Shown one piece after another: positions 8,313 through 16,242 of a stretch of 64,000 bases of DNA. The DNA is from Actinopolymorpha pittospori. Lineage in GTDB: Bacteria > Actinomycetota > Actinomycetes > Propionibacteriales > Actinopolymorphaceae. How positions within the stretch are numbered: position 1 is the first letter of the stretch; the number at the start of each line of letters is the position of its first letter. The notes beneath the pieces are model-generated. The model was not told the origin of the DNA and made no database searches. It worked only from the letters and a program-made list of their open reading frames with translations. The stretch spans positions 2,356,001 through 2,420,000 of the forward strand of contig NZ_JADBEM010000001.1 of NCBI RefSeq assembly GCF_014873875.1. Direction: 5' to 3'. The position numbers were made by a program, and so were the translations under genes.

Positions 8313-8912
8313 GGTGGTGATGGCGGGTCAGGCGGTCAGGCGGCGTGCGATCGCTGGGACGACGATCGCGGCGGCGACGAGGTGGGTGAGCATCAAGAGT
8401 GCCTTGGTGGCCGAGTTGGCGTCTGCGATCGCGTCCGGGACCAGGGAGAGGGCGGTCAGCACCACGGTCGTGCGGAGGAACGTGCGCCGCGGGTGCCGGG
8501 CCCAGCGGGCCAGTGCGACGGCGAGGACCAGGCCGATCAGCGAGAAGCCGGCCGTCAGTACGCCGAAGCCTGTGACCGGGATCGGGGCGCCGCCCATGTC
8601 GAGGCTGATCCCGACAGCGTGTCCGGCGGCGGCGACGGTCATGGTGGCGGCGCTGGCGACCGTTGCGGCGGCGAGCCCGGTGATGGTCAGGGCGCCGAGG
8701 CGGGGGGTGGCGACGTGGGTCGTGTTCAGCGTGGCGGTCATTTCTGCCTCCGGTGGGCTTGTCCGGCGGGCACCGTGCCCGTCTCTTACTAGGGCTTCGA
8801 ACGGGACCGGCGCGGATCGACAGGTCACTCGAAGAATTTCTGAGCTTTTTTCGAGCCGCCGCCTCGACCGGCCACTGGGCACGAGTTGGTGGTGCCGGGT
8901 CTGAGCACGCCC
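8313..8912. repeat. 600-bp direct duplication, copy B
   Basis: This is the second copy of the segment at 5373-5972, at a constant offset of 2940 with a few point differences clustered in its first 150 bases. From 8913 to 9175 no gene is supported. Confidence 0.9.
8328..8741 (-). CDS. DUF6069-like four-helix membrane protein, copy B
   Basis: This 137-residue protein is almost identical to the one at 5388-5801. The visible change is DAIADANSATKALL here against DAIADASSPTKALL in copy A. Start, length and predicted helices are the same. The upstream region is duplicated too, so both copies probably share a promoter. The reason for keeping two copies is unknown. The duplication may be recent, because even third codon positions are nearly unchanged. 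Confidence 0.75.
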   Translation of the reverse strand: MTATLNTTHVATPRLGALTITGLAAATVASAATMTVAAAGHAVGISLDMGGAPIPVTGFGVLTAGFSLIGLVLAVALARWARHPRRTFLRTTVVLTALSLVPDAIADANSATKALLMLTHLVAAAIVVPAIARRLTA

Positions 8913-9175
8913 GGGTATCCGCTTCGCGGGCCGACCGCACAGTGCCACCTGCGTGCCAGCGGATCTCGCTGAGCGTCCGTCTCACGCGGGGCGCGCTGGT
9001 CATGCTCTCCTGGGTCGTGATATCCAGTCCGCCGCCCATCGCAGAAGTCGGCTGGCGAGCGTGAGGACGGCGCTCTGCCGCGACCCTCCCGGGCGACGCC
9101 GGGCGGAGGCACAACCCAATCGTCTCCCCGATGAACCTGGCGTGTCTCGTGACGCTCGGTGGAAAGGTGAGTGGC

Positions 9176-9586
9176 ATGAAGCTCACAGCCGTCGGCGGTG
9201 CCGGTCTGATCGGCTTGCAGGTCGTCCAGAACCTGACCGCGGCCGACACCAGGCCGTCCCTGCGGCACTGTCCACCGGCGTCGACCTGCTCACAGGGCTA
9301 CCGTGCCCAGGTCCTGTAGGAGGACCTGCTCCGTCAGGGGCGCACGCCGTACTCCATCGTGCGTGCGACCCAGTTCTTCGAACTCATGAATACGGTCGTG
9401 TTCGAGACCTCCGACGAAACCACCGTTCGCCTGCCATCCACGCGCATCCAGCCGATCGCCACGGACGTCGACGCCGCGGACGTCGACGCCGCGGTCGTCG
9501 AAGTCTCCACCGCCCGCCGCCGCAAGGCATCCGCACCATTGCCGGGCACGGACGGCCCGGAGGATGAGCGGGAGGTAGGCCCGTGA
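9176..9586 (+). pseudogene. NmrA-like NAD(P)-binding protein, internally deleted
   Basis: The start at 9176 (preceded by GGAAAGGTGAG) reads MKLTAVGGAGLIGLQVVQNL, the Rossmann fold opening of an NmrA/SDR-a5 protein. After about 40 residues the frame hits a stop at 9319. The same frame then resumes with a later block of this family: RTPYSIVRATQFFELMNTVV and TTVRLPSTRIQPIA. The middle of the fold (normally about 70 residues) is missing. A 15-bp unit GACGTCGACGCCGCG is repeated in tandem near 9466-9495 in the tail. It overlaps the next gene start by 4 bases. Confidence 0.72.
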
Positions 9587-10338
9587 CTGGGGCAACGGGC
9601 AGGGCTGCATTGGTGACGGGGGCGAGCAGCGGAATCGGTGCGGCCACCGCGCGCCTTCTGGCCGCGCGAGGGATGCGCGTGCTGGTCAACTATGTCCGCA
9701 GTAGAACGGCGGCCGAGGAGGTCGTGGCCGGCATCGAAGCCGCAGGCGGCCAAGCCATGGCCATTCAAGCCGACGTGCGCGATACCGCGGCTGTCGAACG
9801 CCTGATCGAGCAGGCCCAGGCGGCATGGGGTGGTATCGACGTGCTCGTGCACAACGCGCTCACCCCGTATGTGATCAAGCCGTTCCAGGACATGACGTGG
9901 GAAGAGCTGGGCGGCAAACTCGACGACGAGATGCGCGCGGCGTTCGCGGTCACCAAAGCCGTCCTGCCCGCCATGACCGAACAGGGCTGGGGACGCATCC
10001 TCTACCTCGGCACCGGCCTCAGCCGCCGGCCCCGCGAAGGCATGATCGCACTCGGCACGGCCAAGGCTGCACTGAACCAGTTCGCCCGGTACCTCGCCCA
10101 GGAACTGGGCCCGCGGGGCATCACGGTCAACATCGTCGAGCCCGGCCCGGTGGAAGGCACCCGCATGGCGAATGTGCTCGAGGAGGAGCTCAAGCAGCGG
10201 CAGGTGGCCGCCACCCCTCTGGGCCGCCTGGCACGCCCTGGCGACGTCGCCCAGGCGGTCGCCTTATACGCCAGCGAGGACAACGCCTTTATGACCGGTA
10301 CCACGGCCGCGGTCAACGGTGGGATGTCCATGTCCTGA
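9583..10338 (+). CDS. SDR-family oxidoreductase lacking the usual catalytic Tyr
   Basis: This 251-residue protein is of classical SDR length. The cofactor motif is VTGASSGIGAATARLLAARG at about residues 11-30, and VLVHNALTPY replaces the NNAG motif. In the catalytic region the family has YxxxK, but this protein reads ALGTAKAALNQF: the Lys is kept and Leu stands where Tyr should be. The C-terminal GRLARPGDVAQAVALYASED and TGTTAAVNGGMSMS are typical of SDRs related to FabG. Because the Tyr is absent it may bind NAD(P) without normal reduction chemistry. The GTG start has GGGAGGTAG upstream and overlaps the NmrA relic. Confidence 0.82.
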   Translation: MTGATGRAALVTGASSGIGAATARLLAARGMRVLVNYVRSRTAAEEVVAGIEAAGGQAMAIQADVRDTAAVERLIEQAQAAWGGIDVLVHNALTPYVIKPFQDMTWEELGGKLDDEMRAAFAVTKAVLPAMTEQGWGRILYLGTGLSRRPREGMIALGTAKAALNQFARYLAQELGPRGITVNIVEPGPVEGTRMANVLEEELKQRQVAATPLGRLARPGDVAQAVALYASEDNAFMTGTTAAVNGGMSMS

Positions 10339-10458
10339 CGCCCCGCTGTCCACCGCGCACGGTTATGCCATCCCGGTCCGTGGTGTAGTGGGCTCAGTTG
10401 TTTCGGCCCGCGATGTGCACGCGCCGACGAACCTCGCAAGCCGCTGACCTGGGGGAAT

Positions 10459-10504
10459 GTGGTGGGCAGGGGCGGGGTCGAACCGCCGACCTTCCGCTTT
10501 TCAG
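10459..10504. repeat. tRNA-Phe 3'-end att copy 1 (46 bp)
   Basis: Identical to 29545-29590, the anticodon-loop-to-CCA part of tRNA-Phe. The match continues leftward as GCAAGCCGCTGACCT from 10436 and a similar CTCAGTTGTTT at 10393, as it does left of the tRNA. No intact tRNA continues to the right. The surrounding 10339-10743 has no supported gene. Confidence 0.9.
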
Positions 10505-10743
10505 TCTCGACGGGGGCGGGGCGGCGCCGCGGAGGCGGCCCGGCTGGGGCAACGCCGGCGTACTCAGGTGTCCAGGGCGATCCGGGGACGTTGATGTCAC
10601 CGTTGATGTCAGTTGACTGTCAGCGACGCATTGCGAGTGGGTTCTGCTACGCAGGTCACCTCTCAATTCGGAGATCGCCGAGCGTGGGCTGGTCCTTGTT
10701 GGTGTGGGCTATTGAGGGCTGGTAATGGCCGCCCGCCAGCACG

Positions 10744-11364
10744 TCAGGGGCACGTTGGGTCAGGGAGCGGCGCGCAGTGCCAGCGCCAGTCGCTGCCGAC
10801 CGTCGACAACCCAGGAACCACGATCCGCCCGGTCGCCCAGCGCAACGCCGTCCATGGATCGATATCAGCCGTGCGGAATGACTCGAGCTCGGCGTGCCGG
10901 TTCGGGAACATCCGGGCGAGGATCCAGGCACAGACGTCCGAGGGCGGTTCGAACGGTAGCCCGAGACCGGCCGCGATGTCATCGGCATGTACAAGCAACT
11001 CGATGCAGCCCATGCCCGCGGTGCCTTCGGCGTCGGCCATCCCGAAGGGGTGGAAGCCCAGGTCGGTCGGTTTCGCGGCTCGTACTGCGGCTGAGAGGAG
11101 ACGGCCGCTTGCCTCGAGGAGTTCCAGCACGTCGGCAGGGGTGGCGGCTTCCAGCGCGCGGGAGTAGAAGGTCACGTAGTGCGTCGACGCTTGGCTGGCG
11201 AGCTGCATCGCGTACGCCTGCATGCAGTGCGCGGCATGCTCCGCAGTGAGCCGGCAGGTCCAGTCCAGAGTCCCTGCCGGGGTCTGCCAGTCCTGGTCTG
11301 TTCCCGGCCGGAGCGCGGTGATCACGCTGTCGACTGCTCTATCGAGATGTTCGGCTGGTCGCAA
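10744..11364 (-). CDS. maleylpyruvate isomerase/DinB-like (mycothiol-dependent) family protein
   Basis: The protein is 206 residues from a TTG at 11364, which follows GGAGGAGT at ideal spacing. Upstream in-frame codons look non-coding. RPAEHLDRAVDSVI and LTAEHAAHCMQAYAMQ fit the first helices of the maleylpyruvate isomerase N-terminal/DinB four-helix bundle, and CIELLVHADDIAAGLGLPFE carries the conserved E/HxxD-type metal segment. Members are mycothiol-dependent enzymes or of unknown role. It is the only gene between att copies 1 and 2, so it may be cargo of a reduced element. Confidence 0.68.
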   Translation of the reverse strand: MRPAEHLDRAVDSVITALRPGTDQDWQTPAGTLDWTCRLTAEHAAHCMQAYAMQLASQASTHYVTFYSRALEAATPADVLELLEASGRLLSAAVRAAKPTDLGFHPFGMADAEGTAGMGCIELLVHADDIAAGLGLPFEPPSDVCAWILARMFPNRHAELESFRTADIDPWTALRWATGRIVVPGLSTVGSDWRWHCAPLPDPTCP

Positions 11365-11702
11365 AGGGACTCCTCCATTGGTTGGTTGGCCCAGAGGGTA
11401 AGGAGCCTCACGCCTTTGCACAACGGCTTTAGTCCTGGCCGAGCCGCAGCGAACGGGATGAATGAGACGGGAACTGAGACGGAGCGTCGGTGCCTCCGGT
11501 CGCTGGCCCTCGCACGCAGAACCAGCTTGGAAGGCTGGCGCGGGCCCCTGGTCGTGGCTGCTGTCTCGCGTAGCAGCTACCTCTGACAGACCGCTCATGA
11601 CCGGTGCGGACCCGCCCTAATGGCACGTGAATGGAACGGCGGCGCCGCCCGGGAAGGGCTGAACCCTTGGCTGTCGACCGGCGTTCGGTGGAGCTGATGT
11701 CA

Positions 11703-11737
11703 AACGCCCCGGGGGGAGATCACCTCCGGGGCGTTTC
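11703..11737. terminator. strong hairpin next to att copy 2
   Basis: AAACGCCCCGG pairs perfectly with CCGGGGCGTTT (11 bp). The tail is only three T residues, so it may be a weak terminator or a structural element of the att end. The stretch 11365-11702 has no supported gene. Confidence 0.5.
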
Positions 11738-11742
11738 CGCAG

Positions 11743-11786
11743 GTGGGCAGGGGCGGGGTCGAACCGCCGACCTTCCGCTTTTCAGC
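11743..11786. repeat. tRNA-Phe 3'-end att copy 2
   Basis: GGTGGGCAGGGGCGGGGTCG and what follows to TTTTCAG match the tRNA-Phe 3' part exactly. This is the left boundary of the 15-kb segment that ends at the intact integrase and att copy 3. Confidence 0.88.
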
Positions 11787-11910
11787 GCCAAGGACCCACG
11801 TCCGCCGGCATCCGTTGACGTACGTCCGTGCACGTCAGCGCTGTCCGAGAACACCGACGGACGACGGCGAACGAGGACGAATGAGACCACGTCTGAGACC
11901 AGCCACGACG
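11787..11910. repeat. element left-end sequence, also found after att copy 3
   Basis: The flank to the right of att copy 2 resembles 27013-27140: both keep CCACGT, a GTACGTC block, and AATGAGACCACGTCTGAGAC near the end. This suggests two related elements with the same left end. The bases to 12088 hold no supported gene. Confidence 0.6.
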
Positions 11911-12088
11911 TCAGCGGCGGATCGCAAAGTCGGGAGCGCGGGCCTTCCGTCGTGGCGTGGGTAACCCCCGAAGACCAACTCGACTGGCCGGGATTAGCGC
12001 CGAGCGGTCGGGTGGCCGATTTTCCGCGGCTGGGCAGAACTGCCTCGCCTGGTCCGCTCCGACTTGACGCGGACGCCTTCGTGGTGCG

Positions 12089-12676
12089 TTATTGGCGGCG
12101 GACGCGGTAGCGCAGGTGGGTGACGCGCCGGGCGAGGTCCTCCTCGTCGGGGGTGGTCAGTACGCGGTCCAGGGTGAGCTCGATGTGCGCTGCCGGAAGG
12201 TTGTCGAACAGCCGTCGTCCCTGCCCGAGCAGGACGGGTACGACGTGCAGCTCCAGTTCGTCGAGCTCCCCTGCGCGCAGCAGTGCTTGGGCCGCGCCGG
12301 CACCGTGCACCATCACGTCACCATCTCCGGCCGCCGTCCGGGCCTGTGCGGCGCACTCCCGCACACCGGTGACGTAGCGGACGCTGCCCGGCGGCGGATC
12401 GGATGGGACGTCGTGAGTCAGGACGAAGACTGGTACGCCATCGTGGTGGTCACCCTGCCAGCGGCGCGCGTGTTCGTACGTGCGGCGCCCGGAGATCACG
12501 GCACGGGTGGCGTTCACCTCGCTCATCACCTGACCGCTCGGTCCGGGCTCGTTGCGCCGGTCGAGCCAGTTGAAGAGCCGGAACCCGCCGATGCCCATCG
12601 GCGCGTCCATGCTGTCCTGCGGCCCGACGACGTAGCCGTCCAACGACATGGTCATGTACAGCCGGATGATCCCCAT
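12089..12676 (-). CDS. dihydrofolate reductase/RibD C-terminal-like protein 1
   Basis: This 195-residue protein begins RLYMTMSLDGYVVGPQDSMD, the opening strand and substrate loop of the RibD C-terminal/DHFR-like fold. It contains AVISGRRTYEHARRW for cofactor binding, VMVHGAGAAQALLRAGELDE and VVPVLLGQGRRLFDNL, all in family order. Such proteins are NADPH-dependent reductases of unknown substrate. The paralogue at 12681-13268 lies 4 bases upstream in the same direction, so the two are probably co-transcribed and arose by tandem duplication with considerable divergence. Confidence 0.85.
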   Translation of the reverse strand: MGIIRLYMTMSLDGYVVGPQDSMDAPMGIGGFRLFNWLDRRNEPGPSGQVMSEVNATRAVISGRRTYEHARRWQGDHHDGVPVFVLTHDVPSDPPPGSVRYVTGVRECAAQARTAAGDGDVMVHGAGAAQALLRAGELDELELHVVPVLLGQGRRLFDNLPAAHIELTLDRVLTTPDEEDLARRVTHLRYRVRRQ

Positions 12677-12680
12677 CGCC

Positions 12681-13268
12681 TCAGTCTCCCGTCCGCACGC
12701 GGTGAAGCACGCCAGGTCCGTCCAGGGAACGCAGCAGTTCCAGCTCGACGTGGTCGGGCGGCAGGTCTTCGAAAAGCCGACGTCCCTGCCCGAGCAGGAC
12801 GGGGATCAGCTGCAGCTCCAGCTCGTCCAGCAGGCCGGCACGAAGGCGCGCCTGCGCGGTCGCGGCGCCGTGCAGCATGATGTCGCGGCCGCCGGCCGCG
12901 GCCTTGGCCTGCGCGACGCAGGACTCGATGCCGTCGGTGACGTAGCGCGCCGATCCAGGCGCGGGATCGGCGGGTGCGGCATGGGTCAGCACGAAGATCG
13001 GGACTCCGTCGTGGTGGTCGCCGGCCCAGCCGCCCGCGTGGTCGAAGGTGCGCCGACCGGTGATCACCGCTCCCGTGGCCATCGCCTCGTCGAACACGGT
13101 GGCGTTGGTCTCGTCGACAGGTCGGTGCGAGCCTGGATCGACGCCGCCGGCGCGCAGCCAGTCGTGCAGCCGCTCACCGGTGACGCCGAGTCCGTGATCC
13201 ATCCCGTCGTCCAAGCCGGTGATGAACCCGTCCACCGACATCGACATATGCAGCACGATCTTGCTCAT
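12681..13268 (-). CDS. dihydrofolate reductase/RibD C-terminal-like protein 2
   Basis: This 195-residue protein has the same architecture as its downstream neighbour: VLHMSMSVDGFITGLDDGMD, GAVITGRRTFDHAGGWAGD, IMLHGAATAQARLRAGLLDE and IPVLLGQGRRLFEDLP. Its length matches that of the paralogue. GAAAGGACC upstream of the start can serve as ribosome site. It is the first gene of the pair. The substrate is unknown; these are not true folate-pathway DHFRs. Confidence 0.85.
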   Translation of the reverse strand: MSKIVLHMSMSVDGFITGLDDGMDHGLGVTGERLHDWLRAGGVDPGSHRPVDETNATVFDEAMATGAVITGRRTFDHAGGWAGDHHDGVPIFVLTHAAPADPAPGSARYVTDGIESCVAQAKAAAGGRDIMLHGAATAQARLRAGLLDELELQLIPVLLGQGRRLFEDLPPDHVELELLRSLDGPGVLHRVRTGD

Positions 13269-13314
13269 GGGTCATCGGTCCTTTCGGGTAGGTCGAACGG
13301 GGTGACGCGTGCAG

Positions 13315-13652
13315 TTAGTGGTCGAGGAAGGCCTGGATGTCGAGTTCGACCAGCGCGGTGTCACCGACGACCACCTTGCTGCCTTCGACCGACGACGCGC
13401 CCACGTTGAAGTCGGAACGACGTACCGACGTGCGCCGGAAAGCCCGACGCGGGGCTCGCCCTGCAGGCCCGTCTCGTCGATCCCGAGGAACTCGCATGCG
13501 ATGGTCACCGTCCGGGTTACGTCGCGAATGGTCAGGTCGCCTACGAGCGTGAACCTGGTGCCGTCCCCTGCAGCTGCGATCTGCGTACTCGTGAATCTCA
13601 TGGCCGGGAATCTGGCGGACTCGAAGAAGCTCGAAGACCTCAGTCGTCATCA
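13315..13652 (-). pseudogene. YceI-family protein, truncated and frameshifted
   Basis: The frame opens inside the family pattern with SFFESARFPAMRFTSTQI, continues FTLVGDLTIRDVTRTVTIAC and EPRVGLSG, and shifts near 13435. The next frame supplies the end of the family, TSVRRSDFNVGA and GDTALVELDIQAFLDH. About 80 N-terminal residues expected of YceI are missing, and the start is abutted by the remains of a sigma factor gene. YceI proteins are lipocalin-like isoprenoid-binding proteins. This copy cannot make a normal product. Confidence 0.75.
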
Positions 13653-13659
13653 CGCATCT

Positions 13660-13840
13660 GCGTGCCGGTGTCTATGGGGGGGGTACACCGTCGGCTGCCA
13701 CCGCTCGACGGCGGTCGTGAACGCCTCGGCCGCTGCCTCCTCGGCGATGTCGAGATCGCCGAAGTGCCTGGTCAGGGTGGCGACCGCCCGGGCACACTCC
13801 TCGTGGTGCACCCGATGATCGCCTTCTCGACGTCGCTCAC
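13660..13840 (-). pseudogene. ECF-type sigma factor N-terminal remnant
   Basis: A GTG at 13840 overlaps the stop of the upstream YCII gene by four bases, the usual coupled arrangement of YCII genes and their ECF sigma factors. After one early frame shift the sequence reads ECARAVATLTRHFGDLDIAE and AAAEAFTTAVERW, the sigma region 2 opening. It then breaks at a run of eight G residues (about 13676-13683). Everything after region 2 is lost, and YceI sequence follows. Confidence 0.65.
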
Positions 13841-14160
13841 TGGAATGGCCGCACCTCGATCTTCCGATCGCAAATCTTCGACGCCTCGGTGGCGAGCTTG
13901 AGCGCCACATCCAGATCGGGGGCCTCCCACACCCAGACGCCGGCGAGGTACTCCTTCGACTCCACGAAAGGCCCGTCGCTGAACACCGCCTGCTCGCCCC
14001 GGTTGTCGATGACCGTGGCCACGGTGGTGTCTGCGAGTCCGCCCGCGAAAACCCAGTAGCCCTCGGCGATCAGTCGTTCGTTGAACGCGCTGATGGCAGG
14101 CTGCCTGTCGGTGCTGCCGGGATTGCTCTTGTCATCGATCACGGAAACCAGGTACTGCAT
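13837..14160 (-). CDS. YCII-family (DGPF-domain) protein
   Basis: This 107-residue protein is of standard length. It opens MQYLVSVIDDKSNPG, has YWVFAGGLADTTVATVID, the DGPFVESKEYLAGVWVWEAP motif and a final CDRKIEVRPF. The DGPF motif with the following SKE helix identifies the family. GGAGAGGATC sits just before the start. YCII genes of this type usually precede an ECF sigma factor, and the remnant of one overlaps its end, so the pair was once functional. The role of the YCII partner is not established. Confidence 0.85.
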   Translation of the reverse strand: MQYLVSVIDDKSNPGSTDRQPAISAFNERLIAEGYWVFAGGLADTTVATVIDNRGEQAVFSDGPFVESKEYLAGVWVWEAPDLDVALKLATEASKICDRKIEVRPFQ

Positions 14161-14213
14161 CTGAAGATCCTCTCCTGGGGTGTCAAGGCAGCGTGGTTCG
14201 GTGGCCAGGGACT

Positions 14214-14832
14214 TCAGGCCGTTGCATACCGCGGGCGCCCGGCCGGCCGGAGACCTGGATCGTCACGCCCTTCGAGTCGACTCGCGACTCGACCAGGTCG
14301 AGCGCAAGATCCGGGCCGGTCTCCGGGAACAGTCTCGCGCCCTGGCCGAGGATTACCGGGATCACGATCAGAGTCAGCTCGTCGACCAGATCGTTCTCCA
14401 GCAGCCACCGGGTCAGGGCGCCACTGCCGTGTACCTGCAGCTCACCCCCCGACTCAGCCTTCAGCTCTCGGACGGCGGCCGCGACGTCTCCGGACAGGAC
14501 GGTGGTGCCCGACCACGCCGGATCGGCGAGTGTGGTCGACGCCACGTACTTGGGCCGTGTGTTCAACGCCCGCATGACGGGCTCCCAGCCAGGGACATGC
14601 TGTTCCGTCAAGGACCCCCACGAGTCGGCGAACAGCTCGTAGGTCCGCCGGCCGAGCAGGAACGCGTCGGCGCGCTGGTAGGTCTGGTTGATGAGCGCGT
14701 GGGTCTCGTTGTCACCCTTCCCCCGGGCCCATCCGCCGCGCTCGAATCCGTTCCGGCGGTCCTCATCCGACGCGTGGCCGTTTCCCTGCATCACTCCGTT
14801 ATGGTGACCTGGGTCATGGTTGTCAGCTTCAT
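14214..14832 (-). pseudogene. dihydrofolate reductase/RibD-like protein 3, frameshifted at both ends
   Basis: An ATG at 14832 reads MKLTTMTQVT, the family start, but meets a stop after TITE. One missing base near 14803 would restore NGVMQGNGHASDEDRRNGFE. The body is intact: TYQRADAFLLGRRTYELFAD, ELQVHGSGALTRWLLENDLV and IPVILGQGARLFPETG. Near the end the frame misses the usual LRPAGRPRYATA tail, which is present in another frame and stops at 14214. A shortened product from the ATG at 14791 to a stop at 14183 remains possible (202 residues). Confidence 0.75.
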
Positions 14833-15224
14833 GTTCCGCTTCCTTTACTTGGTGCCGGCCCCTGTGGGGCGTCACCCCTGCTACGGACACCACCACCCCG
14901 ATCCGACACCGCCTCCTGGATTTCTTTGAGGAACTTTCCGGGACGCCGGTCGTCAGCGATCCGACAGCACGAGTTTCGCGGCGACAGCGCTCCACTACCG
15001 CAAGCGCGCCCAGCGCGGACAAGCCCTGCGACCAGATCGACCGCGAAGACCCTGACCAGTGCTGGCCGGCGTCGAACGGCTCGGGCTGCTCGCAATAGCC
15101 GGTCCAGCGATGGTGGGCGGCGTCGTAGGCAAGGTGCCCTCCACCGTTGGTGCTTCCGTTGGTGCTGGGACCGAGCAGCGCGTCGGGGATGTGCCGGTGC
15201 GGGCACGTCGACGGCCCGGAGCCG
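14833..15224. other. no recognisable gene; possible coding debris
   Basis: The minus strand carries an open stretch with GGGHLAYDAAHHRWTGYCEQ and PEPFDAGQHWSG that looks protein-like, but I cannot name a family. It lies between two pseudogenes and is probably the remains of another gene. Confidence 0.3.
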
Positions 15225-15583
15225 TCATCCCGGACCGCCCGGGTGGGTGAGGTCGTAGGCGCGTGAGACCTTCTGGGGACCACCATCCGCCACGCGTCCA
15301 CGACGAGCTCGCGGGCCTCGGTCGGGTCCAGTGCAGCGAGCTCCGTGTGGACCCAGTTGAACCGCATGTCCGAGTCCGACGGCAGCCGGAACTTCTCCGG
15401 CTGGCCGGCGACGAGCGCGCCGCGCTCCTCTTTCGGGAACGCGAACTCCATCACCGCTTCGTCGAGGGAGAACGCGACGTAGACGATCTGCTTGACCCGG
15501 AACTTCAACCGGCCGCGCACGTAGACCGGATAGGAGCGTTCGAGCTGCGAGCCCAGTGCGCGAACATCCTCGATCACCGCCAT
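15225..15583 (-). pseudogene. MmcQ/YjbR-family protein with a late frameshift
   Basis: The start at 15583 reads MAVIEDVRALGSQLERSYPV and VRGRLKFRVKQIVYVAFSLD, then EEARELVV-type residues ending VVDAWRMVVP. The family ends with PKKVSRAYDL. Here the VSRAYDLTHPGG tail is present but one base out of phase, at CCCAGAAGG near 15270-15280 where an extra A is expected. The tail stops at 15225. MmcQ/YjbR proteins are small double-wing DNA-binding-like proteins of unclear role. Confidence 0.7.
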
Positions 15584-15753
15584 GACGCGCCTCCCCACCC
15601 GAGGGCGAGGGCTGCCAGGTCGTGCGGGGTGCGCGCGGGATGCCGGTCGTCCTGGGTCGCTACGTCGACCTCGACCGCGACGCCACGCGCATAGAAGAGG
15701 TGCTGACCAGCGGTGAGCAGTCGCTCACGCGGCCCCGGGCTCGGTCTCGTCAT
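15574..15753 (-). pseudogene. possible TetR-regulator N-terminal scrap
   Basis: A short frame reads TRPSPGPRERLLTAGQHLFY ARGVAVEVDV, which resembles the first helix of a TetR regulator (RERLLDAA-x-LFYARG). It then turns into unrelated sequence and overlaps the YjbR start. It is only a fragment, and the call is weak. Confidence 0.35.
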
Positions 15754-15839
15754 CGATCCGTCATACCCCGTTGACAGCAGATCGACCAGGCCATTCCGTC
15801 GAAATAGACCGATCATTCCACTTGAAGGAGCGAAGAGCG

Positions 15840-16010
15840 ATGACCACGCGGAGCACCGCCGACACGATCGCCCGCTTCAACGAGGCCTTCCGTCGCCGCG
15901 ACCCCGGGCCCTGGCCGCCGTCGTCCACGACGACTGCCTGATGGTGTCGGCACAGCCCGCGCCCGGCGGCACGGCGTACGCCGGCAAGGGCGCGTCCTTC
16001 CGCCTTTCAG
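15840..16010 (+). pseudogene. SnoaL/NTF2-like protein, frameshifted and truncated
   Basis: GAAGGAG is followed by an ATG at 15840 reading TTRSTADTIARFNEAFRRRD. The frame then stops. The neighbouring frame continues ALAAVVHDDCLMVSAQPAPG and TAYAGKGA, as SnoaL-like cone-fold proteins do. Family sequence ends abruptly at TCCTTCCGCCTTTCAG, which resembles the tRNA-Phe att core. The rest of the protein is missing. Confidence 0.6.
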
Positions 16011-16114
16011 GTCCAGGCAGGCCAGGTGCTGTGAGTGGCCGACGCTCAGGATGGTCATGCTGCGGTGGCTGATGCTTGCCGCTGAGTGGGTCGGTTGGCG
16101 TCACGGCTGGCGTC
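15995..16114. repeat. possible relic of a tRNA-Phe att/integrase flank
   Basis: TCCTTCCGCCTTTCAG differs by one base from the att core. About 80 bases later, 16094-16114 is an exact 21-bp match (GTTGGCGTCACGGCTGGCGTC written in two parts: GTTGGCGTCACGG, CTGGCGTC) to 26898-26918, just after the intact integrase gene. The order of the two blocks is reversed relative to the intact site. Confidence 0.4.
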
Positions 16115-16242
16115 CCGTCCGGATCTCGATTCGGTCGCGATCGGCGCTCCAGCACGCTCGTGTCGGCGCGCAGGGTGCTCGGCCTTCCTGTGATCCTCGG
16201 CGTGGTTTCAGCCACTCGATCAGAAGCCTGGGCCCTGACAGG

